A stretch of DNA of 35,659 nt, from positions 1-35,659 of the forward strand of contig JAUSPC010000037.1 in assembly GCA_030655835.1 (NCBI GenBank), given 5' to 3'. The notes beneath the pieces are model-generated. The model did not search any database. It saw nothing but the letters and a program-made list of their open reading frames with translations, and was not told the origin of the DNA. Position numbers and translations under genes: made by a program. This document shows, piece by piece, positions 25,819 through 33,746 of the stretch (within the stretch, counting starts at the first letter, position 1; the number at the start of each line of letters is the position of its first letter). The DNA is from Pelolinea sp. Its GTDB lineage: Bacteria > Chloroflexota > Anaerolineae > Anaerolineales > Anaerolineaceae.

Positions 25819-26703
25819 ATGAAAACACCACCGGTCTGCAACTATGAAGGCTCTGATTATCAGGAAAGTTTTTGGGAGCAGGGTAATCGCGCCTATGAAG
25901 ATGCCGCTGAAGAGCTTGCGCTCAAGCGGCTGCTGCCTTCAGGAAGCGGTCATTTGCTTGAGTTGGGCGCCGGAGCGGGCCGCAACACCCACCGCTATAA
26001 GGGGTTTGACCGCATCACACTTTTGGATTATTCAACCACTCAACTGCAAAGGGCGATAGATCGCCTGGGTGATGACAAGAAATACAGATTTGTAGCCGCG
26101 GATGTGTACCACATGCCATTCGCGCCGGGAGTTTTTTCGGCCGCCACAATGATTCGCACGCTGCATCATTTAGCCGACCCCGTGATCGCGCTCGAACAGA
26201 TCAACACATGTCTTTTCAACAGCGCTGTGTTCATTCTTGAATTCGCGAATAAAAGAAATATTAAATCCGTATTCAGATATCTATTTAAAAAGCAGGACTG
26301 GAATCCATTTGATCGTGATCAGGTGGAATTCGTTGAATTGAATTTTAATTTCCATCCCGCACGGGTCAAAGAAATGCTAAAACAAACCCGCTTCCTAATC
26401 AAAAAGCAGGTGTCAGTTTCTTATCTACGTACCGGGTTCTTAAAAAAAACGCTTCCGCTGTCAGTCATGCGCGTTCTTGAAAAAATGCTTCAGTTTTCGT
26501 TTTCCTGGTCTGCCTATAGTCCCAGCATCTTTCTCGGTACCCTTGTTAAAAATGAAATTGAAGCCCAGACGGATGACATTTTCTTTCGCTGTCCAGCATG
26601 CGGGCACTTTCCGCTTGCAGACACACCGCCCCTCCTGAAATGCGATCAATGCGGTCGTGAATACCCGGTCGAAAACGGGATCTATGACTTTCGCCTTGAT
26701 TAA
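25819..26703 (+). CDS. SAM-dependent methyltransferase with C-terminal zinc ribbon (Trm112-like)
   Basis: The 294-aa protein has the class I SAM motif LLELGAGAGRNTHRY (about 46-60), the acidic LLDYS, and motif IV/post I in AATMIRTLHHL. A short Trm112-like zinc ribbon ends the chain: Cys258, Cys261, Cys275 and Cys278 in RCPACGHFP and KCDQCGREYPVENGIYDF. Such ribbons occur as stand-alone activators of tRNA/protein methyltransferases or fused to enzymes, so fusion of the two parts here is informative. The substrate is unknown. The gene faces the next methyltransferase gene convergently, 16 bp away. Confidence 0.85.
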   Translation: MKTPPVCNYEGSDYQESFWEQGNRAYEDAAEELALKRLLPSGSGHLLELGAGAGRNTHRYKGFDRITLLDYSTTQLQRAIDRLGDDKKYRFVAADVYHMPFAPGVFSAATMIRTLHHLADPVIALEQINTCLFNSAVFILEFANKRNIKSVFRYLFKKQDWNPFDRDQVEFVELNFNFHPARVKEMLKQTRFLIKKQVSVSYLRTGFLKKTLPLSVMRVLEKMLQFSFSWSAYSPSIFLGTLVKNEIEAQTDDIFFRCPACGHFPLADTPPLLKCDQCGREYPVENGIYDFRLD

Positions 26704-26719
26704 TTAAAATTAAGATCTT

Positions 26720-27466
26720 CTATTCTTTGCGTAAAACCCAGAAGTGCGATAAACCCAACCGTTTAAGGGGGGTGGCTTCAAGAAATTGGAGTATAGCGCG
26801 GAGTACTTTTCCGATGAACGAGGATTTCTCAATGATGTTGTCATACGCGCCAAAGATCGTGGTCTTTAATTCTGCAATCAGCGGAAGCCCATTGAATAAC
26901 TTGTGCAAGTCTCTTCTTGAATAAACCCGCACATGCGGTGCCAACCGATCCCGCAATCCGCACGGCAAATAATTAACGAATAACTTGTTCCCAAAATAAT
27001 ATCTACCCCGCCAATATACCCCGTGGGTTTCAAAAGGATATCCCCGATTAGGGCAAAAAAGAATGAATACGCCGCCAGTTTTCAAAGAACGCGAGCTCTC
27101 TTTTATCGCCAAGCGATCGTCCTCGACATGTTCGATGACCTCATTGCTAAGCACCGCCGTGAATTCTTTTGACCGGAAAGGAAGGTGCTCTCCGGCAGCG
27201 CACACCAGATGGGCATTTGATTTCTTCGCGTTCAGTAACCGCGGTAATTCGATGTCCAGTCCCACAGCCAATTCAGCATCGGTCGCTAAACGAGCCAGGT
27301 ATTCCCCCACTCCGCACCCATTAACCAATAGTTTCCCGCGCACATTTTCCGCCCCATGTTCCCGGATCATTGCCAATCGGCGTTCCTGTCCAGCCCGCCA
27401 TACGTAAGAAGGTTCTCCGCGTTGGGCAGCTTTTTGCAGATCACTGGGTTTATATACGACAGCCAT
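26720..27466 (-). CDS. SAM-dependent methyltransferase (Methyltransf_11 type)
   Basis: The 248-aa protein has SAM motif I KLLVNGCGVGEYLARL (about 45-60), the acidic VGLDIE, and the motif IV region AVLSNEVIEHVEDD typical of Methyltransf_11. Late residues KRLGLSHFWVLRKE complete the fold. The frame is open upstream to 27553, but ATG 27466 has GAGG 8 nt ahead and the extra 29 residues are low-quality, so I use 27466. The start overlaps the end of the upstream histidine kinase gene by 17 bp, which points to translational coupling. The substrate is unknown. Confidence 0.85.
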   Translation of the reverse strand: MAVVYKPSDLQKAAQRGEPSYVWRAGQERRLAMIREHGAENVRGKLLVNGCGVGEYLARLATDAELAVGLDIELPRLLNAKKSNAHLVCAAGEHLPFRSKEFTAVLSNEVIEHVEDDRLAIKESSRSLKTGGVFILFCPNRGYPFETHGVYWRGRYYFGNKLFVNYLPCGLRDRLAPHVRVYSRRDLHKLFNGLPLIAELKTTIFGAYDNIIEKSSFIGKVLRAILQFLEATPLKRLGLSHFWVLRKE

Positions 27467-28634
27467 TAATTTCCTCTTCCCTGATATACGGCATCCAGGC
27501 TCGTAACGTCGTGCCTTGCTTCCTGATCGAGACAACTTCGATCCCGCCGCCAACCGCCTCCACTCGGGCTTTCATATTGGTCAGCCCATGCCCGATCCTG
27601 TGGTCTGGTTTTGAAAGCTCAAATCCTGTTCCGTCATCGCTCACACGCAGCATCACCCTGTCGTCCTGCCGCCATAGGCGAACAGACACGTTCGAAGCAT
27701 GGGCATGTTTGGCAGTATTGGATAATGATTCCTGGAAGATATGGAACAACGCTTCCATCTGCGGACGTGCCAATCCATCCACATCCTGAGGAGATCCGGT
27801 CAGATCCACTTCAACCATCGTATTTGCCCTGAATTCTCTGATCAGGCTCTTCATTCCTTCCAGTAAATTACTGTGCCGAAGCTTACGCGGACGCAGATCC
27901 AAAATATATGCCCGAATATCCGATATCGCGGATTCTAATGCGTTTATAGAATTTTCAATCTCGGTAACACCGGTTTTCTTCCCGTTTGTCTGACCCAACC
28001 GGGTGTTTTCCAAAGACAACCCGATCCCATATAGGGATTGGATGATCCCGTCATGAAGATCCATCCCAATACGTTCACGCTCTTCTACAACTATTTCCGC
28101 CCGTATTCTTTGATTTTGAAACTCGTAATCCATTAATCCAGCGATCCATTCAGCGACCGATTGAAAAAAGGTCATTTCTTTATCATTGAGAAATCTTTTA
28201 CGGGTATGAGCGGCGCAGATAATTCCGATTGGCTTGGTCCTCAAAAGGATCGGAAGGCAAAGCACCTGACCGAAGGCTTTGTCTTTCAAAAAGGGGCTTA
28301 GCTCTTCCGTCCTTCGGTTGGGCAAATTGATCACGCGCGCTTCCCCCTTTAATAAGTACTTTCGTAAAAGACCATCGCTGCCTGAATACGCGCCAGCTGT
28401 CCAGATTTTTTCTAGATGTCCTGCATGAAAAAGTTGCTCCACTTCCATCCCATCAGGAAGTTTGATAAACACTTCAAGCCCGTCCAGTTCCTGCAGATCC
28501 GCCAGTGCATGGAGAATGTGTCTGATATTCTTTAGCAAAAATGCGTTGATCAGTGTAGTTTCATCCTGAATGGAGTCAGACAATCCATCTAATTCTGTGT
28601 CTTCCATTTCCTGAGGCAGGGTTATTTCATCCAT
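27450..28634 (-). CDS. Cytosolic GAF-domain histidine kinase (HisKA_3), orphan
   Basis: The 394-aa protein has no membrane helix. A GAF-like sensory domain (about 35-170: ARVINLPNRR, FGQVLCLPILLRTKPIGIIC) is followed by HisKA_3 with phospho-His194 (RERIGMDLHDGIIQSLYGIG) and an HATPase_c domain (FHIFQESLSNTAKHAHAS, SDDGTGFELSKPD, GHGLTNMKARVEAVGGG). It is of the NarX/LiaS/nitrate-type family. No response regulator gene lies beside it; instead it overlaps a methyltransferase gene by 17 bp. Its signal and partner are unknown. A minus-strand TACAAT about 20 nt before the ATG is a promoter candidate. Confidence 0.9.
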   Translation of the reverse strand: MDEITLPQEMEDTELDGLSDSIQDETTLINAFLLKNIRHILHALADLQELDGLEVFIKLPDGMEVEQLFHAGHLEKIWTAGAYSGSDGLLRKYLLKGEARVINLPNRRTEELSPFLKDKAFGQVLCLPILLRTKPIGIICAAHTRKRFLNDKEMTFFQSVAEWIAGLMDYEFQNQRIRAEIVVEERERIGMDLHDGIIQSLYGIGLSLENTRLGQTNGKKTGVTEIENSINALESAISDIRAYILDLRPRKLRHSNLLEGMKSLIREFRANTMVEVDLTGSPQDVDGLARPQMEALFHIFQESLSNTAKHAHASNVSVRLWRQDDRVMLRVSDDGTGFELSKPDHRIGHGLTNMKARVEAVGGGIEVVSIRKQGTTLRAWMPYIREEEINGCRI

Positions 28635-28744
28635 AATTTTTCTTTTCGCATCTGATTGTAAACCAGGGGTACATAAAGGTCAATTAAGTCACTTCATAGA
28701 ATTATTTACATTCTTGATATGGGTATAATTGGTTCAAAACTGAT

Positions 28745-29383
28745 ATGAACAATAATCCTCAGGAAAGAAAAAAGCGTGAGATAGCTATGCGTAAAGCAGG
28801 CAGATTACCCCCGGGGCAGGTGCTAACCGATAAATTCCCTGTGCTGCATTATGGCTCCATACCTGCATTTGATACTTCGACCTGGTCATTACGTATCTGG
28901 GGAGAGGTGGAGGATCCTGTTGAGATATCCTGGCAGAATTTTATGGAACTGCCGCGTACCAAAGCATCATTTGACATTCATTGTGTGACCCGTTGGAGTA
29001 AATTTGATACCAATTGGGAAGGTGTCCGCTTCAATACGCTGATCGATACGGGGTTGGTTAAATTAAAATCATCTGCAAAATATCTGCTTCAGCATGCGGA
29101 AAATGAGTACACCACCAACCTTCCCCTCGACATTATGCGGGCAGACACATTCCTTTTAGCCACCCACTTTGAAGGTGAGCCGCTCACACCAGAACATGGT
29201 TACCCTCTAAGGGGTTTGGTCGGAGCGATTCCCGGCCGAAAAGACCTTAAAGATGTGTACCTCTGGAAAGGCGCAAAATGGCTGCGCGGGCTCGAGATCC
29301 TACCCGAAGACAAAAAAGGTTTCTGGGAATTGGCTGGCTACCATAATGAAGGGGATATTTGGAAAGAAGAGCGTACCGCATAA
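28745..29383 (+). CDS. Sulfite oxidase-like molybdopterin-binding protein
   Basis: The 212-aa protein is a single oxidoreductase molybdopterin-binding domain (SUOX/YedY fold): WSLRIWGEVEDPVEISWQNF, then FDIHCVTRWSKFDTNWEGV with the Mo-coordinating Cys80, and LTPEHGYPLRGLVGAIPGRK near the end. It lacks the cytochrome and dimerisation domains of eukaryotic sulfite oxidase and has no Tat signal, so it probably acts in the cytoplasm as a small sulfite-oxidase-family oxidoreductase. The natural substrate is unknown. TATAAT at 28724-28729 lies 15 nt before the ATG, with no Shine-Dalgarno sequence. A bidirectional terminator follows. Confidence 0.9.
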   Translation: MNNNPQERKKREIAMRKAGRLPPGQVLTDKFPVLHYGSIPAFDTSTWSLRIWGEVEDPVEISWQNFMELPRTKASFDIHCVTRWSKFDTNWEGVRFNTLIDTGLVKLKSSAKYLLQHAENEYTTNLPLDIMRADTFLLATHFEGEPLTPEHGYPLRGLVGAIPGRKDLKDVYLWKGAKWLRGLEILPEDKKGFWELAGYHNEGDIWKEERTA

Positions 29384-29387
29384 AAAA

Positions 29388-29430
29388 AAGATACCTCATT
29401 TTAAAAAACGATGAGATATCTTCTTGTTTT
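29388..29430. terminator. Bidirectional terminator between convergent genes
   Basis: AAGATACCTCAT (29388-29399) pairs with ATGAGATATCTT (29411-29422) with a single C-A mismatch. On the plus strand CTTGTTTT follows. On the minus strand eight T residues follow, so it can end both the sulfite-oxidase-like and the LysM gene transcripts. Confidence 0.85.
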
Positions 29431-29461
29431 ATAAATTTTTATGGCAGAAAATAAAACGTGC

Positions 29462-30232
29462 TTATCCTGTCATTCTCCGCATGTAAAACCACAATCCAAC
29501 ACCTGCACCAATGAAGAAAATTCCCAATACAAGCAGCAAAGGCGATGGATTCTCTTCGCTGAAAGCAGGTCGCAAACCAGAGCCGGGCTGCGCGCCAAAA
29601 TCGACGGTGGATACTTCCCCGGCGCCAATTGAAAGCGCGTAATTCATTACCGTTGTCGGGTTGTATCCTTCCGGGATAGCAACACTAATGTTGTAATCTC
29701 CTTCCGGGATCTCCGTGAAACAGATCGCTTCCCCGGTCGCATCAGTGGTACCCGTTAAATTGACCGTGTTCAGTCGATCAGTAACGCTGACTGCACCGCC
29801 TGCGAGCGGTAGCTCAGTTTCTTCAGCTAACGCGTTGCCGTTCTCATCATTGAATAAAAAGATACAGATGCTGCCGTTACCTTTAAAGGGAGTGGGCGTT
29901 GGAGCAGCTGTCACCTCGGCAGTTGGCACAGGGGTGTCCTCTTCTTTGATGCCGACGAGCAGTTCCTGGCCGGCATAAATGAAACTGCAGTCATCCGCTA
30001 CAAGATTATTAAAGTCCCGCAGCTCCTGTTCTTCTATACCCATCAGAAGGGCAATACTGATGCAGGTATCATTTTCTTTAACAATATAGATGATGCGTCC
30101 ATCCGCCTGCGGTGTGGGTGTAGCGATCACTGCCTGCGGGAGTGGTGCGCTCGCTATCGTGGGGATCATTATCAATATCGAAAGAACGATCATATAAAGC
30201 AGACCTAAAGTCCGCAGCATTTTCTTTGTCAT
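29462..30232 (-). CDS. Surface protein with LysM and SdrD B-like domains
   Basis: The 256-aa protein starts with a signal peptide/anchor (about 8-28). A LysM domain (about 46-95: GRIIYIVKENDTCISIALL, QELRDFNN, FIYAGQELLV), a Pro/Thr spacer, a beta-sandwich resembling SdrD B or Cna B repeats (CIFLFNDENGNALAEETELP and FTEIPEGDYNISVAIPEG), and a C-terminal membrane helix with basic end (LWFYMRRMTG) follow. LysM binds peptidoglycan, so this is a wall-associated protein anchored in the membrane. An upstream in-frame ATG at 30295 would add 21 residues that run into the promoter; ATG 30232 has AAAGGTAA upstream and is preferred. Confidence 0.82.
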   Translation of the reverse strand: MTKKMLRTLGLLYMIVLSILIMIPTIASAPLPQAVIATPTPQADGRIIYIVKENDTCISIALLMGIEEQELRDFNNLVADDCSFIYAGQELLVGIKEEDTPVPTAEVTAAPTPTPFKGNGSICIFLFNDENGNALAEETELPLAGGAVSVTDRLNTVNLTGTTDATGEAICFTEIPEGDYNISVAIPEGYNPTTVMNYALSIGAGEVSTVDFGAQPGSGLRPAFSEENPSPLLLVLGIFFIGAGVGLWFYMRRMTG

Positions 30233-30266
30233 ATCAATTACCTTTTTTGCGATTATAACATTATAT

Positions 30267-30278
30267 CGGTTGCAACCG
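30267..30278. promoter_or_regulatory. Perfect 12-bp palindrome (operator candidate) in a divergent promoter
   Basis: CGGTTGCAACCG is its own reverse complement. On the minus strand it is followed at once by ATATAATGTTATAATC, which holds two overlapping -10 candidates for the LysM gene. It lies about 118 bp from the SSB ATG, whose likely -10 is TATAAT at 30340-30345. Placement between -35 and -10 of a promoter is typical of a repressor site. Confidence 0.5.
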
Positions 30279-30395
30279 GATAAACTTAAAAACAACTAAA
30301 AAAGTACCCAATCCAGTTAAAAAATCAATCAACAAAGCGTATAATATTCATATGTTAATTAATCTATTTTCTATATAAGAGAAAGGAAAGTAAAC

Positions 30396-30809
30396 ATGAG
30401 TTTTCATACGATCATCATTGTAGGTAATTTGGGAAAAGATCCTGAAATGCGGTATGTACCCAATGGCAGCGCTGTCACATCTTTTAGCGTAGCCAGCAAC
30501 CGCCAATATACGGATTCCAACGGCCAGAAGGTCAAAGAAACCACCTGGTTTAATGTATCTGTATGGGGTAAACAGGCGGAAAACGTGAACACATATTTAC
30601 AAAAAGGGAGCACTGTCTTGATCGAGGGAGAACTTCGCCCAGACAAAGAGACCGGCAGTCCCCGCACCTATACACGCTCTGATGGATCTACCGGAGCGTC
30701 ATATGATATAAACGCCCGCACTGTCCGCTTCCTTTCTTCTAAAGGCAGCAGCACTGACGGTTTTGCGGATAGCGGCGGTGGAGATGGGGACGAAGATATC
30801 CCATTTTAA
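30396..30809 (+). CDS. ssb: Single-stranded DNA-binding protein
   Basis: The 137-aa protein has one OB fold (about 1-107: HTIIIVGNLGKDPEMRYVPN, TWFNVSVWGKQAENVNTYLQ, KGSTVLIEGELRPDKETGSP) and a short glycine/serine/aspartate-rich tail ending DEDIPF, the standard SSB partner-binding tip. It coats single-stranded DNA in replication, recombination and repair. AGAAAGGAAAG precedes the ATG. The translin-like gene starts 26 bp after its stop on the same strand, so the two are probably one transcript. Confidence 0.96.
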   Translation: MSFHTIIIVGNLGKDPEMRYVPNGSAVTSFSVASNRQYTDSNGQKVKETTWFNVSVWGKQAENVNTYLQKGSTVLIEGELRPDKETGSPRTYTRSDGSTGASYDINARTVRFLSSKGSSTDGFADSGGGDGDEDIPF

Positions 30810-30835
30810 ATAATAATTAGAAAAGAAAATTAAAT

Positions 30836-31474
30836 ATGTTTACAGACCTAACTGATAGAGCTCATCAGGATTTTGAAGCACGCCATCAGGTACGTGAGGA
30901 TGCGCTGAAACAAACCAGAAAATTGACCCGTCATGCGGCCAACGCGATCCGCGCTATTCACCGTAATGAGCATGAAAACGCTGAAGAAAATATGACCGCC
31001 GCTGTGAGTATTGTGGCTGGTCTGCATGAATCTTTAAAGAGTTTCCCGGAATTTTATTTTTCTGGCTACACCCAGGATTCGTTAAAAGAATACGTGGAAG
31101 CGCGCTTGACAATAGATTTTCTGGGAAACAAACCCCTACCCACTCCTGAAGAATTGGGAGTGGAATACAGCACCTATTTGCGCGGCCTGGCTGAGACAAT
31201 TGGCGAGATGCGGCGCAGATGCCTGGATATTTTGCGACAGGGGTACTCTGATGATGCCGAACGTCTGCTTTATCTGATGGATGAGATCTACTCACTTTTG
31301 GTTACGATGGATTACCCGGACGCGATCACATACGGATTAAGACGTCAAACGGATCTGGTACGCGGCATCATCGAGCGAACCAGGGCGGACCTCACGCTCA
31401 GCCTGCGCGAACAGCACATGCAGGATGCACTCAAGGAGTTTGAAGAACGCATCATCAATCGTGACTCCCAGTAA
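30836..31474 (+). CDS. Translin-like protein
   Basis: The 212-aa, nearly all-helical protein resembles the prokaryotic (mainly archaeal) translin family: an N-terminal amphipathic helix (REDALKQTRKLTRHAANAIR), EYVEARLTIDFLGNKPLPTP, GVEYSTYLRGLAETIGEMRR, and a late MDYPDAITYGLRRQTDLVRG. Translin binds single-stranded nucleic acid and in eukaryotes pairs with TRAX as an RNase. The prokaryotic role is not settled. Its position between ssb and a decayed nuclease gene fits nucleic-acid work. No strong Shine-Dalgarno sequence (AGAAAAG). The last 14 bp overlap the start of the nuclease pseudogene. Confidence 0.8.
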   Translation: MFTDLTDRAHQDFEARHQVREDALKQTRKLTRHAANAIRAIHRNEHENAEENMTAAVSIVAGLHESLKSFPEFYFSGYTQDSLKEYVEARLTIDFLGNKPLPTPEELGVEYSTYLRGLAETIGEMRRRCLDILRQGYSDDAERLLYLMDEIYSLLVTMDYPDAITYGLRRQTDLVRGIIERTRADLTLSLREQHMQDALKEFEERIINRDSQ

Positions 31475-32243
31475 ACGCACAATTCGCGCATCAGAGATTG
31501 TACATTCATATACTGCCAGCGCGCATGGTGGTACCAACGAAAGAAAGTCAAACCGATCAACACAGCGGAACTTGCGGCTGGGCAGAATTTTCATCAGCTG
31601 CATATCAACCATTCGCGCATTGGGAAATTTCTCAAGGATCTCGCGTGGTTGTTGGTTGTTGTATTACTCATTCTCTTGAGTACCTTGATCTCAAATAGAT
31701 GATCATCTTCTAACGCATGAAAAACATTTCACCCGTTCTATTGACTGTGGGAATTCTTGCTCTCATTGCTTTCTTCCTATTCTCGATCTCGCGTCTGCTG
31801 CTAAAAAAGACGGGCATTCCGGAATGACGGATCATTTATTCCGACCCCGGTGTGTGGAATAAAACCCAGAAACCGCTATATAATGCGGCCATCGAACTTA
31901 CAGGTAAACCTGACTATCTTATCAAGCAGGGCAGCCACATCATCCCCGCGGAAGTGAAATCATCCTGGGCGCCCAGCAGCCCTACGATAGCCATATCCTG
32001 CAGTTAGCCGCGTACTGTGTCTTAGTAGAGAATGCTTATGAACAACGTCCTCCCTATGGAATTCTGCGCTACCGCAACCGCACATTTACAATTTAATATA
32101 CTGTGGAATTAGAACAGCGGGTGATGGGGTTGATCGAAAGCATTAGATTTCAGAAGAGTAAAAATGAAATGCAAAGATCACATGAGCATAAATCCAGATG
32201 TTCGGGTTGCGGGTACCGGAACATCTGTGATCAGCGTTTATGA
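31461..32243 (+). pseudogene. Cas4-like PD-(D/E)XK nuclease, frameshifted pseudogene
   Basis: No single frame is open, yet three frames together spell a full Cas4-type protein. Frame from GTG 31461: TIRASEIVHS. After a one-base slip near 31505: YCQRAWWYQRKKV and AELAAGQNFHQLH, then a membrane segment to TGA 31700. From 31717 in the third frame: a second membrane segment, LLKKTGIPE, TGA at 31825, IIYSDPGVW, LTGKPDYLIKQG and IPAEVKSS (the nuclease Asp and Glu-x-Lys). After a slip near 31982: YDSHILQLAAYCVLVE, PPYGILRYRNRTF, TAA at 32094, then RCSGCGYRNICDQRL to TGA 32243. The four Cys would hold a 4Fe-4S cluster. It follows the translin-like gene directly; nadK follows. No CRISPR array or other cas gene is nearby. 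Confidence 0.88.
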
Positions 32244-32278
32244 AAATCTTGATTAACCGCATATAATTTATATCAGTA

Positions 32279-33139
32279 ATGGAAAAAAAGATATCTAATT
32301 TCGGGATCGCCTTCAACGAGCAGATCAGCGATGTGGCTGAGATCAGTAGTGAGATCTCTGCCTACTTAATAAAAGCGGGCGCGCAGGTATCTGTATTTGG
32401 GGCGATCCAGGAAGAAAAGATACGGCGGGACATCTTAGAATCAAAATCGGAAGCGCTCATCGTTTTAGGCGGAGACGGATCCATGCTGCGTGCATGCCAT
32501 CTTTGCTCATCAGCACAGATACCCATCATTGGAATAAATTTTGGAACCATGGGGTTCTTGATCGAACTGCAGCGTAATGAATGGAAACAATATTTTCCGC
32601 GACTGCTTAATGGGGATTACAGAATAGAAAAAAGAATGATGCTCCAGGCAGAGCATTTCCGCGGAGAAAAAAGTCTGGGATGCTGGCAGGTGGTCAATGA
32701 AGTGGTCGTCTGCCGTGGGCAGATCGTTCGTCCTGTTCGTTTGACCACCGAAGTTGATGGATATCCCATGGCCAGTTATGTGGCGGATGGTATTATCGCC
32801 GCAACGCCAACCGGATCCACCGCATACGCGCTTGCTGCCGGAGGGGCGATCTTGCCGCCGGATATCCGTAACATCATCATTGTCCCCATTGCACCGCACC
32901 TCTCGCCCGATCAAGCCATCGTCTTATCAGAAGGCGCGCAAGTGACAATCAGGGTCCACTCATCATATGCTGTATTCAGTATTGACGGACACCCTCCCGT
33001 AAATATTGATGGCGGAGATCATGTTCGGGTCGGAGCAAGTTCGGATAATTCCTTGTTTATCAGATTCCATGATCCCGGCTTTTTTTACCGAACATTAAAC
33101 CGGTATCTGGAAAACAATCCTTCTTTTCCAATTAGTTAG
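32279..33139 (+). CDS. nadK: NAD kinase
   Basis: The 286-aa protein has the signature GGDGSML (64-70), the NADP-kinase segments GINFGTMGFL and VVNEVVV, and the substrate-binding TPTGSTAYALAAGG (176-189), followed by SIDGHPPVNI near the C-terminus. It phosphorylates NAD+ to NADP+ in the cytoplasm. TATAAT at 32262-32267 lies 11 nt before the ATG and no Shine-Dalgarno sequence is seen, so the leader is very short. The neighbouring recN (one gene further) matches the nadK-recN association common in many bacteria. Confidence 0.95.
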   Translation: MEKKISNFGIAFNEQISDVAEISSEISAYLIKAGAQVSVFGAIQEEKIRRDILESKSEALIVLGGDGSMLRACHLCSSAQIPIIGINFGTMGFLIELQRNEWKQYFPRLLNGDYRIEKRMMLQAEHFRGEKSLGCWQVVNEVVVCRGQIVRPVRLTTEVDGYPMASYVADGIIAATPTGSTAYALAAGGAILPPDIRNIIIVPIAPHLSPDQAIVLSEGAQVTIRVHSSYAVFSIDGHPPVNIDGGDHVRVGASSDNSLFIRFHDPGFFYRTLNRYLENNPSFPIS

Positions 33140-33202
33140 GGCATACTTTTTGAATTTATCGCGCAGGTATAATTGGGTGCATAATAGAATAGAATAATTT
33201 CA

Positions 33203-33733
33203 ATGACAGAAACCAATACACTTTATTGCATAAACCACCCAAATAAAGAAACCCTGCTTCGTTGTAACCAATGCGAACAGCCGATCTGCACCCAATGTGC
33301 AATTCCTACACCTACCGGTTACCGCTGTAAGTCATGCGTGCGCGGACAACAGAAAAAATTCAATACTGCTCAGGTATCCGATTATATTTTCACTCCCATC
33401 CTCGCGGGAGTTCTCTCTTATATCGGATCGTATATTATTGGCAGACTGGGGTTTCTTACCATTTTTATTACCCCATTCATCGGTATGGCTATTATGCGTA
33501 TAGCGCGTGCAGTTATTAAGAACCGAAGATCAAACACACTTTTTCTGGTCACAGCGGGTGCAGTTTTGCTTGGCAGCCTTCCGCTGCTTGCCATTGACCT
33601 TCTGATATTGATCAATGGATTGAGAGCAGATGCATTCAGCATCTATGCTTTGCTGCCCTTGATATGGCAGGGTGTATATACAGTACTGGTTACCGGTTCG
33701 GTTTATTATCGGTTAAAGGGAATTTCTTTCTAA
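33203..33733 (+). CDS. B-box zinc-finger membrane protein
   Basis: The 176-aa protein begins with a B-box-like zinc-binding module (about 8-48: CINHPNKETLLRCNQCEQPI, CTQCAIPTPTGYRCKSC) with Cys and His pairs in the order expected. Three to four membrane helices follow (about 58-80, 84-100, 113-138 and 148-166), and a short basic tail ends it. Such proteins are frequent in Chloroflexota and Actinobacteria, where they are often annotated as B-box or DUF proteins of unknown role. TATAAT at 33168-33173 gives a promoter about 30 nt upstream. RecN starts 13 bp later. Confidence 0.82.
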   Translation: MTETNTLYCINHPNKETLLRCNQCEQPICTQCAIPTPTGYRCKSCVRGQQKKFNTAQVSDYIFTPILAGVLSYIGSYIIGRLGFLTIFITPFIGMAIMRIARAVIKNRRSNTLFLVTAGAVLLGSLPLLAIDLLILINGLRADAFSIYALLPLIWQGVYTVLVTGSVYYRLKGISF

Positions 33734-33746
33734 GAGACCAACAATT

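Noticed and set aside
31461-32243. A CRISPR-Cas locus suggested by the Cas4-like remnant
   Set aside because: No repeat-spacer array and no other cas gene was seen in the window; neighbours are housekeeping genes.
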